Assembly (NCBI GenBank): GCA_030596185.1
Contig: JAUVKP010000081.1
Coordinates: 1-5,673, forward strand
Reading direction: 5' to 3'
DNA length: 5,673 nucleotides
Source: Fidelibacterota bacterium
Lineage (GTDB): Bacteria > Fidelibacterota > Fidelibacteria > Fidelibacterales > Fidelibacteraceae
Shown here: one piece after another, positions 1 through 5,579 of the stretch
Layout: each line of letters opens with the position of its first letter
Position numbering within the stretch: position 1 is the first letter of the stretch
Made by a program: the position numbers and the translations under genes
The notes under the pieces: model-generated
Seen by the model: the letters and a program-made list of their open reading frames with translations, nothing else
The model's database searches: none
Told to the model about the DNA's origin: nothing

Positions 1-3
1 ACG

Positions 4-585
4 ATGCAAACAGAAAGACAGACACAAATACTCAATAGCTCAATGGAGCTGATCGCCGATAAGGGGATCCAGGGATTTACGATAAAGAATTTATCGGAAA
101 AAATAGGGATTACAGAACCGGCTATCTACCGTCATTTTGAGAGTAAAACGGATATTTTAAATACCATTCTAAATAATTTCAAGGAGATGATAGGAACAAT
201 CTCTTTAATGCTTGAAAGTTTTGAGGGGACTGCTATTGATAAAATATCCTTTATGTTTTCACAATTACTGGAAATTTTCGACGAACAAGCCACAATTATT
301 TCAGTCATGTTTTCGGAAGAAATATTTAAAAATGAATTATCATTAAAAAATAATATTTGTGAAATACAGGATCTTCATCAATTAAACATTGAAACGATTC
401 TCGAAACAGGTCAGGCGAATGGAAATATTCGTCGTGATATAGATAAAAGAATTTTGGCCCTAATGCTAATGGGATCTTTCCGTTTATTGGCTAAACGTTG
501 GGATTCAAGTGGACATAAATTCAATTTAAAATTGGAAGGAGAAAAACTTATAAATTCATTCAAGCTAATTATTTTAAACAATTAA
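4..585 (+). CDS. TetR/AcrR-family transcriptional regulator
   Basis: This 193-residue protein has the usual size and layout of a TetR-family one-component repressor. The N-terminal DNA-binding domain occupies about residues 5-50, with the family helix-turn-helix at about 24-48: GFTIKNLSEKIGI, then TEPAIYRHFESK, the canonical recognition-helix signature. Residues 55-190 are a helical ligand-binding and dimerisation domain whose ligand cannot be predicted. The ATG at 4 leaves about nine residues before the first helix, which is normal, so the gene is probably complete although its promoter is outside the window. It lies upstream of, and in the same direction as, an RND transporter, a LolA-like protein and a beta-barrel, and is probably their local regulator. 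The inverted repeat just after its stop codon is a candidate operator. The family call is very secure; the target and inducer are inferred or unknown. Confidence 0.93.
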   Translation: MQTERQTQILNSSMELIADKGIQGFTIKNLSEKIGITEPAIYRHFESKTDILNTILNNFKEMIGTISLMLESFEGTAIDKISFMFSQLLEIFDEQATIISVMFSEEIFKNELSLKNNICEIQDLHQLNIETILETGQANGNIRRDIDKRILALMLMGSFRLLAKRWDSSGHKFNLKLEGEKLINSFKLIILNN

Positions 586-586
586 G

Positions 587-607
587 TCACAAAATTGATA
601 TTTGTGA
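587..607. promoter_or_regulatory. Perfect 7-7-7 inverted repeat, candidate TetR operator
   Basis: TCACAAA (587-593) and TTTGTGA (601-607) form a perfect inverted repeat separated by 7 nt, 21 bp in total, starting one base after the tetR stop codon. TetR-family dimers commonly bind palindromes of about this size close to the genes they control. The 8-mer GATATTTG at 597-604 differs by one base from the Bacteroidota -7 element TAnnTTTG, but no TTG lies at the right distance upstream, so a promoter here is weak. In RNA the repeat could instead form a 7-bp hairpin that affects translation of the transporter. Operator function is inferred. Confidence 0.45.
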
Positions 608-652
608 ATGTCGCTTACTCTTACGAACGCAAAACCCCATAAGACAATAACA

Positions 653-2998
653 ATGGAAAAATTCCTAACCAAATTACTCAACTATAAATGGTTATCGATG
701 ATAATCATTTTAGTGATCACAACATTTTTCATTTTTGAAATGAAACAAAATACAACAATGGAAACCAACTTAGATAAATACATGCCCAAAGATCATCCGG
801 CATTTATTTACAGCGATAAAGCTGAAGCATGGTTTAACATAAATGATGGTATTATAATCGCTGTCGAAAACAAAAACGGCATATTTAATACTGAAACACT
901 CGACACCTTAAAACAATTGACCAAACGTTTTCAGAATTTTGATGAAATAGAAAAATCGGATGTCAGATCGCTTTACAATGCCGATAATATCGTAGGATCT
1001 GAGGACGGAATGGATGTAAAGCGCTTTTATAAGCGTGTGCCCAAATCTGAAGAGAAATTGGCTGATCTAAAAGAAAGTGTGCGTAAAAACGACATGATCT
1101 TTGGACGAATGGTTTCCGAAAACGAGCAGGTAACCATCATCATGGCCGAAATTGGCAAAGATGTTTTTACAATGGATTTCTACGATAAAATTTTAAAGTC
1201 TGCCAAACGATCAGAAACGGACGATATTAAAATTCATGTTGCCGGACGACCTATAGTTGAAGGTGAATTAGCCCTTTTAGGTCCGGCCGATATGCAAAAA
1301 ATGGTACCTATCGTTATCTTGGTGATCATGGCCGTTTTATTCATCACCTTAAGAAGTCTAAAAGGCACATTTATTACCTTAGGCGTTGTTTTCCTGTCAA
1401 CCATTTGGGCCTTTGGTCTTATGGCCACCGTGGGTATTCCCATCTATGCAGTGTCAACCTTACTTCCTATTATGCTTATAGCAATAGGAGTCGCTTACGG
1501 TATCCACTTGTATATCCATCTGCATACTTTTGTTGACCATAATCCTAAAGCTTCAAAATTAGATGCGACAAAAGACATGATCAAGCATATGTGGAAACCG
1601 GTCGTTATGACATCCGTTACAACAGCTGTCGGCTTTATTTCACTGCTGACATCACAGGTTTTTCCGGTTAAATATTTTGGTATTTTTACCGCCTTTGGTA
1701 TCCTAACTGCCATGGCTTTATCATTAGTATTTTTACCGGCTGGAGTTATGATCTTTGGCTTGCCCAAAGCCAGGAAAGTTAATCACGACAAGGAAAAAGA
1801 AGGTCATTCGCATTCAAAATTAGCAAATAACTTTGCCACAGGTATTATTAAACACAAGTATGTATCTATTATCGCGGCCGTTTTAATCATTGCAGTATCG
1901 CTAATTGGCATGCAAAAGCTATGGATAAACTCCAGTTTCCTCGACAAGTTTGAAAAAGACAGTGATATTGTTCAAACCGATAAATTCATTAATAAAAATT
2001 TTGGTGGAACGAGCTCATTAAATTTAATTCTTGATGCCGAGGGGAAAAAAGATGTCTTCAAGGAGCCGGAAGTCTTGAAATTGGTTGATAAAATGCAAAA
2101 AGATGTCAACACTCAACTCGAAGTTGTGGGAAACACCTTTTCGCTTGCCGATTATATGAATAGAATGAATAAGGTCATGAATGCCGATCAGGAAGCCTAT
2201 AATACAATTCCTGATGACAAAAATATGATCGCTCAGTATTTATTGCTGTACGAAATGTCCGGTGATCCGGAAAATTTGGATAAAGTCGTCGATTACAATT
2301 ATGAGAAGATAAATGTCAGCTTTCAACTAAAAAAAGACGACTCTAAAGCCATTAACTCGGCTCTCGATATCATTCATAATTATGAAGATGATTTCAAAGA
2401 TTTAGGCATAAGCATGAATTATGCAGGCAGCGGTTATAAAGCACTTGTCTTTGCCGATCTAATTCTTGAAGGACAGATTAAAAGCTTAGCCCTTTCACTG
2501 TTGATCATCATTGTATTGCTTTCAGGTATGTTCAAAAGCATTAAAATCGGATTAATAAGCTCTGTCCCAATTATTCTTACGGCACTGATTAGTTTTGGCA
2601 TCATGGGATTTTTAAATATTCCATTAAGTACTACAACCGCCTTGCTTTCGAGCATTGCTATTGGCATCGGGATCGATTACGCCGTTCACTTTTTGGAACG
2701 ATACCGAGCTTATGCGTCAAAAACCGACAACAAAATGGAAGTTGCACAATTAACCATGGCTCATTCGGGGAAAGCCATCATATATAACGCCATCATTGTT
2801 ATTGCGGGATTCCTGGTCTTACTGTTTTCCGTCTTTCCACCGAACCGCGAGCTGGGAGGCTTGGTCTCATTGAACATGTTCACCAGTCTTGTGGGGACTC
2901 TCACCATCATGCCGGTATTGCTTTACTTAAGCAATCTGTATTTCAAGAAAAAATCAAATAAATCTAAAAGGATGAATAAGAAAAATGAAAATATATAA
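653..2998 (+). CDS. RND/MMPL-family inner-membrane transporter (12 TM, two periplasmic loops)
   Basis: This is an inner-membrane export or lipid-trafficking permease of the RND superfamily (MMPL/HpnN-like branch), presumably driven by the proton gradient. Residue numbers count from an upstream in-frame ATG at 608. TM1 is at about 29-43, the first periplasmic domain at 47-230, and TM2-6 at 232-385. A charged cytoplasmic linker with three histidines (H393, H400, H402) spans 387-410. TM7 is at 418-434, the second periplasmic domain at 437-625, and TM8-12 at 626-776, followed by a Lys-rich tail. This duplicated 1+5 plus 1+5 layout and the roughly 790-residue length are typical. The TM4 equivalents read GVAYGIH (294-300) and GIDYAVH (688-694), so the usual proton-relay Asp is present only in the second half (D690). 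I prefer the start at 653 (residue 16, MEKFLTKLLNYKW), which leaves a short basic N-terminus before TM1; neither ATG has a clear ribosome-binding site. The gene overlaps the next one by 14 bp. Substrate unknown; a lipid or hydrophobic compound is likely from context. Confidence 0.9.
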   Translation: MEKFLTKLLNYKWLSMIIILVITTFFIFEMKQNTTMETNLDKYMPKDHPAFIYSDKAEAWFNINDGIIIAVENKNGIFNTETLDTLKQLTKRFQNFDEIEKSDVRSLYNADNIVGSEDGMDVKRFYKRVPKSEEKLADLKESVRKNDMIFGRMVSENEQVTIIMAEIGKDVFTMDFYDKILKSAKRSETDDIKIHVAGRPIVEGELALLGPADMQKMVPIVILVIMAVLFITLRSLKGTFITLGVVFLSTIWAFGLMATVGIPIYAVSTLLPIMLIAIGVAYGIHLYIHLHTFVDHNPKASKLDATKDMIKHMWKPVVMTSVTTAVGFISLLTSQVFPVKYFGIFTAFGILTAMALSLVFLPAGVMIFGLPKARKVNHDKEKEGHSHSKLANNFATGIIKHKYVSIIAAVLIIAVSLIGMQKLWINSSFLDKFEKDSDIVQTDKFINKNFGGTSSLNLILDAEGKKDVFKEPEVLKLVDKMQKDVNTQLEVVGNTFSLADYMNRMNKVMNADQEAYNTIPDDKNMIAQYLLLYEMSGDPENLDKVVDYNYEKINVSFQLKKDDSKAINSALDIIHNYEDDFKDLGISMNYAGSGYKALVFADLILEGQIKSLALSLLIIIVLLSGMFKSIKIGLISSVPIILTALISFGIMGFLNIPLSTTTALLSSIAIGIGIDYAVHFLERYRAYASKTDNKMEVAQLTMAHSGKAIIYNAIIVIAGFLVLLFSVFPPNRELGGLVSLNMFTSLVGTLTIMPVLLYLSNLYFKKKSNKSKRMNKKNENI

Positions 2999-3758
2999 AT
3001 CAATCATCGTTACGACACTTGTATTACTAGCAAGTCTTAGTGCAAATACGCCCTTAACAGGAACTCAAATAATCGGAAAATCCTATAATCGCCCCACTAG
3101 CGAAGATCAAACAGCCATGCTTACCATGACGCTTACCAACAAGAATGGTCAAACCCGAGTCAGAAAAATTCAGCAATTCTCAAAAGATATGGGTAATAAT
3201 GAAAAAAGTATTATGTTTTTCGTCTCCCCCGCTGATGTTAAAAATACATCATTCATGAATTGGACTTACGATGGCGACAAATCGGATGATCAATGGATAT
3301 ATTTACCCGCTTTAAAAAAAGTGAAACGAATTTCAAGCGATAGTAAGAGCGACTACTTTATGGGCTCTGATTTTACTTACGACGACCTGGGAGGTAGAAA
3401 GATCAATGCCGATGTTCACACCCTGCTTCGCGAAGAAACCGTAAACGACAAAGAATGTTATTTGATCGAGAGCGAATCCAGAGACGAAGACTATATGTAT
3501 TCAAAAACGATCACTTGGATAGATAAAACAACTTTTATTGGTGTTAAAAAAGAATTTTATGATGAAGATGAACAACTACTTAAAATTCTTGAGATCAAAA
3601 AAGTGGAGAAACTCTCTGATATATACATCATTACACATTCAGAAATGAAAAATGTGCAAAAAGATCATTCAACCACGATAACTCTAAATAATGTAAATAT
3701 CAATTCGGGAATTTCTGAAGGCAAATTCACTGAACGCATGATGACAAGAGGCATATAA
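2985..3758 (+). CDS. LolA-like periplasmic protein, outer membrane lipoprotein-sorting family
   Basis: This 257-residue exported protein resembles the LolA-like 'outer membrane lipoprotein-sorting protein' family, whose members sit beside RND/MMPL transporters. A Sec signal peptide covers about residues 1-20 (cleavage near SLSA|N). There is no lipobox cysteine, so the mature protein should be soluble in the periplasm. Family-like blocks are FFVSPADVKNTSFMNW (78-93), QWIYLPALKKVKRIS (103-117) and DYFMGSDFTYDDL (123-135), and the rest is beta-rich, consistent with an open hydrophobic half-barrel that carries acyl chains. The ATG at 2985 lies inside the transporter gene. An AAGGA at 2968-2972 is 12 nt upstream, too far for a good ribosome-binding site, so expression probably relies on coupling to the transporter. 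A role carrying cargo from transporter to outer membrane is inferred from family and position. It is not canonical LolA, because LolCDE and LolB are absent here. Confidence 0.85.
   Translation: MKIYKSIIVTTLVLLASLSANTPLTGTQIIGKSYNRPTSEDQTAMLTMTLTNKNGQTRVRKIQQFSKDMGNNEKSIMFFVSPADVKNTSFMNWTYDGDKSDDQWIYLPALKKVKRISSDSKSDYFMGSDFTYDDLGGRKINADVHTLLREETVNDKECYLIESESRDEDYMYSKTITWIDKTTFIGVKKEFYDEDEQLLKILEIKKVEKLSDIYIITHSEMKNVQKDHSTTITLNNVNINSGISEGKFTERMMTRGI
3747..3758 (+). promoter_or_regulatory. Ribosome-binding site and stop-start junction (TAAATG)
   Basis: AGAGG at 3747-3751 lies 7 nt before the barrel-protein ATG at 3759, a good Shine-Dalgarno spacing and the clearest such site in the window. It favours 3759 over a second in-frame ATG at 3771, which has no such site. 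The preceding gene's TAA (3756-3758) directly touches this ATG, so terminating ribosomes can restart at once. Confidence 0.5.
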
Positions 3759-5024
3759 ATGAAATTTTCCATGATAAAAACAAAAGTGACCATATTCTTG
3801 GCTTTGGTTTTATTTAGTCAATTTGCAATGGCACAAGGCATAGATATATCCGGCTTTGCAAGAACATACGAAGGAGTTAATGTAAATAATGGCGATTTTT
3901 CAATCGTTCAACAAACATTAAATCTCAATTTTGAAAAACGTGGTAACAAGGTAACTTTAAAAGCCAATCCCATGGCTTACCTTTATAATCAAGACAGCTT
4001 ATCACTGGGTCTTAGAGAAATCTATATGGATATGTATTTCAAGAATTTTGATCTGCGTCTTGGAAAACAGCAAATTGTATGGGGAAAAGCCGATGGCGTG
4101 TTTATTACCGATATTGTTTCACCACTGAATCTATCGGAATTTCTACTGCCGGACTTTGATGAAATACGAACGGGAATTATATCGGCAAAATTAGATTATT
4201 ACATTGGAAACAGCACGATCGAAGCCATTTGGATTCCTCAATTTGCCCCAACAACACGCCCGGATGCCAACTCAATATGGTACATAGAACCTGAATTCCC
4301 CGTAACGCCTACTTTCGATTGGAGCCAAAGTACCATAAACCCATCATTGGAAAACAGCGAAATGTTCTTAAAATGGTCAGCCATGACCTCAAAACTTGAT
4401 TTTGAGCTTATGGGAGGCTATACATGGGACGATAATCCAAGCATGCATGTCCAGAAGCAATTCGGAATAAACAACACCACAACACCCCCAACACCCATGT
4501 TAACCGGTTTAACCATCACACCTCAGCATCATAGACTGGCAGTTGCAGGAGGTTCATTTGGTGCAGAGATCCTGGGAGTCGTACTCCGAGGTGAAGGAGC
4601 GTATTACAATGGTAAATATTTCCAAACCGAAGATCCATCCGCTGAAGATGCTTTAGTTCAAAAAGACTATCTCAATTATGTTGTCGGATTAGATTTTAAC
4701 ATTGGAAGTGTAATACTCAGCACACAGTTTATTCAAAAATATATTTTGGATCATGATGAATTGATGAGTGAAGATGAATTCCAAAGCACCGCAACTTTTG
4801 TAGCTCGTTACAACATGTTGCGAGAAACACTTCACTTGGAACTATTCTCCTATATTGGTTTGTCGAACAAAGATGCCTTGATCCGTCCTAAGATCTCATA
4901 CGATTTTGACGATAGTTTTTCGTTGCATTTAGGCGCCAATATTTTCGTGGGTGATCGTGAGGGACAATTTGGTCAATATCAGGATAACACAATGATCTAT
5001 ACGAAAATTAAATATAGTTTCTAA
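3759..5024 (+). CDS. Outer-membrane beta-barrel protein, DUF1302-like
   Basis: This 421-residue protein is very probably an outer-membrane beta-barrel. A signal peptide spans about residues 1-25 (cleavage near AMA|QG). The rest consists of alternating amphipathic strands such as TLNLNFEKRGNKVTLKANP (53-71), and it ends in an aromatic strand, TMIYTKIKYSF, with the C-terminal Phe expected of a BAM signal. The block LGKQQIVWGKADGVFITD (101-118), followed by SPLNLSEFLLPDFDEIR (121-137), resembles the conserved GRQ-x-x-WG region of DUF1302-type proteins, which elsewhere accompany RND transporters and a periplasmic partner. A Thr/Pro-rich stretch at about 239-250 is probably an external loop. It is the last gene of the operon, touching the LolA-like gene. 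It may be the outer-membrane acceptor or exit channel for the cargo; a simple porin role is also possible. The barrel call is strong, the family call moderate, and the function inferred. Confidence 0.8.
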   Translation: MKFSMIKTKVTIFLALVLFSQFAMAQGIDISGFARTYEGVNVNNGDFSIVQQTLNLNFEKRGNKVTLKANPMAYLYNQDSLSLGLREIYMDMYFKNFDLRLGKQQIVWGKADGVFITDIVSPLNLSEFLLPDFDEIRTGIISAKLDYYIGNSTIEAIWIPQFAPTTRPDANSIWYIEPEFPVTPTFDWSQSTINPSLENSEMFLKWSAMTSKLDFELMGGYTWDDNPSMHVQKQFGINNTTTPPTPMLTGLTITPQHHRLAVAGGSFGAEILGVVLRGEGAYYNGKYFQTEDPSAEDALVQKDYLNYVVGLDFNIGSVILSTQFIQKYILDHDELMSEDEFQSTATFVARYNMLRETLHLELFSYIGLSNKDALIRPKISYDFDDSFSLHLGANIFVGDREGQFGQYQDNTMIYTKIKYSF

Positions 5025-5036
5025 TGCTTTGATATC

Positions 5037-5058
5037 AAGTTTCAAGCTTGAAATTTTT
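5037..5058 (+). terminator. Possible weak terminator after the operon
   Basis: A 14-bp perfect palindrome TTTCAAGCTTGAAA (5040-5053) extends to an 8-bp stem (A-T, A-T and G-T pairs outside) with loop AGCT, and five Ts follow at 5054-5058. It starts 13 nt after the barrel gene's stop codon. The stem is A/T-rich and shares three of its Ts with the tail, so it would be a weak intrinsic terminator. Position is the main support. Confidence 0.4.
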
Positions 5059-5097
5059 ACTCGTGATAAATTCTTAAGTACATCGCGATATTTCTCG

Positions 5098-5120
5098 AAA
5101 ATTTGACTTTCTCAAATTTT
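5098..5120. terminator. 9-bp perfect hairpin, possible terminator
   Basis: AAAATTTGA (5098-5106) and TCAAATTTT (5112-5120) form a perfect 9-bp stem around a 5-nt loop, with a G-T pair possible just outside. With A-rich and T-rich stem arms it could serve as a terminator in either direction, backing up the hairpin 40 nt upstream. The low G+C stem makes this uncertain; it could also belong to the repeat-rich block that follows. Confidence 0.35.
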
Positions 5121-5140
5121 TCTGCAAAAACAATCTGGAC

Positions 5141-5312
5141 ATACAATTGTGAATAGGTATTCGCCATGTATCATCCTAATTGTATCGCGCCTACGTAGCT
5201 TGGTTTGTGCATTATGCCAAATTACTACAAAGCTACCGTCCTTATGGGACTACATTCATTTATATCCCCTCCTTCCTTTATCTTTGGGCGACTCTCCCGA
5301 TGTATATCGGGA
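5141..5312. repeat. Multi-hairpin intergenic element, REP/MITE-like
   Basis: This noncoding block is packed with inverted repeats. ATACAATT (5141-5148) pairs with AATTGTAT (5178-5185) and encloses the near-palindrome GTGAATAGGTATTCGC (5149-5164). CTACGTAG (5191-5198) is palindromic. GTAGCTT (5195-5201) pairs with AAGCTAC (5230-5236). GTCC (5238-5241) pairs with GGAC (5247-5250). TCCCGAT (5295-5301) pairs with ATCGGGA (5306-5312) around GTAT. Such density of nested stems in a gene-free gap is characteristic of dispersed, non-autonomous repeats mobilised by REP-type transposases. No transposase, flanking duplication or second copy is visible here, so the repeat identity is inferred. A folded RNA or a relic is an alternative. 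Confidence 0.4.
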
Positions 5313-5386
5313 CCCCTACATAAGCATCAATATTATACCAATCCCCAAATCAACAACCATCTACATTTACCGCTCACAACTCCATT

Positions 5387-5414
5387 CATAATCCATCATC
5401 CATAATTCATAATT
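5387..5414. repeat. Four tandem copies of a 7-bp unit
   Basis: The units are CATAATC (5387-5393), CATCATC (5394-5400), CATAATT (5401-5407) and CATAATT (5408-5414), head to tail with no gap. The last two are identical and the others differ at one or two positions. The array stops one base before the stop codon of the minus-strand dprA-like remnant. It is probably a slippage-prone low-complexity spacer. The preceding stretch, about 5313-5386, is C/A/T-rich with nothing recognisable in it. Confidence 0.6.
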
Positions 5415-5415
5415 A

Positions 5416-5508
5416 TCAAATATTCCTCACATAAAAATCCCCTTTCCCACGTTCCACATAGCCTTTTATCTCCAAATCCAACAGCACTTTTATAATAGTT
5501 AGGTATTC
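5416..5508 (-). pseudogene. Possible 3'-end remnant of dprA
   Basis: Read on the minus strand, this frame gives 30 codons and a stop: EYLTIIKVLLDLEIKG then YVERGKGDFYVRNI. The pattern (hydrophobic run, LLxLExKGxV, a G, aromatic, then the end) resembles the C-terminal winged-helix tip of DprA, the DNA-processing protein that loads RecA on incoming single strands. The frame stays open upstream to a stop at 5578-5580 but has no ATG, and the Rossmann body of DprA is absent, with the next gene's promoter in its place. It is best read as a decayed or cut-off gene end. The match is short and from memory of the family; another small winged-helix protein, or chance, is possible. Confidence 0.33.
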
Positions 5509-5518
5509 TTTTAGAATA
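5504..5518. repeat. Short palindrome upstream of the promoter
   Basis: TATTCT (5504-5509) and AGAATA (5513-5518) form a perfect 6-bp inverted repeat around TTT, ending 16 bp before the -33 element of the following gene. It may be an extra regulator site or simply A/T-rich chance. It also lies at the upstream edge of the dprA-like frame. Confidence 0.25.
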
Positions 5519-5534
5519 TATTTAAAAATAATAG

Positions 5535-5564
5535 TTGTTTTGTCCCTAATTTTTGCTATTTTTG
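5535..5564 (+). promoter_or_regulatory. Bacteroidota-type promoter for the right-edge gene
   Basis: TTG at 5535-5537, a 19-nt spacer, and TATTTTTG at 5557-5564 match the known Bacteroidota consensus for the primary sigma factor (-33 TTG or TTTG, -7 TAnnTTTG) exactly. Transcription would start near 5570-5573, giving a very short leader before the ATG at 5580, so the transcript would have almost no room for a ribosome-binding site. Confidence 0.72.
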
Positions 5565-5569
5565 GGACA
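5541..5569. promoter_or_regulatory. TGTCCC/GGGACA inverted repeat over the promoter, candidate autoregulatory operator
   Basis: TGTCCC (5541-5546) and GGGACA (5564-5569) are perfect inverted arms 17 nt apart. They bracket the spacer and the -7 element, and the right arm shares its first G with that element. A dimer bound here would block RNA polymerase. Antitoxins of the AbiEi type are known to repress their own operons through inverted repeats in the promoter, and the gene that follows resembles that family. Binding by that particular protein is inferred. Confidence 0.5.
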
Positions 5570-5579
5570 TAATAAGATT

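Noticed and set aside
597..604. Promoter for the transporter based on GATATTTG
   Set aside because: It misses the first base of TAnnTTTG and no TTG lies 17-23 nt upstream, so I do not list it as a separate promoter.
587..607. Intrinsic terminator between tetR and the transporter gene
   Set aside because: The stem is A/T-rich, no T run follows, and the genes are close and in the same direction; an operator is more plausible.
1234..1767. Two open frames on the minus strand (1234-1443 and 1495-1767)
   Set aside because: They lie wholly inside the transporter gene, have no recognisable domain, and look like antisense shadows of its membrane-segment codons.
2434..2667. Minus-strand open frame of 77 codons
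   Set aside because: It is antisense to TM8-TM10 of the transporter and has no independent gene signals.
2985..3758. Canonical LolA of the Lol lipoprotein pathway
   Set aside because: The sequence blocks fit the RND-associated LolA-like family better, and the neighbours are an RND transporter and a barrel, with no LolB or LolCDE.
5149..5405. Two overlapping plus-strand open frames (5149-5391 and 5205-5405)
   Set aside because: They run through the inverted-repeat block and the low-complexity tail, have no ribosome-binding site or promoter, and their compositions (Ile/Pro/Ser-rich and His/Pro-rich) are unlike real proteins. Translation of a repeat is more likely.
5387..5414. CRISPR-like array
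   Set aside because: The repeated unit is only 7 bp with no spacers; it is a simple tandem repeat.
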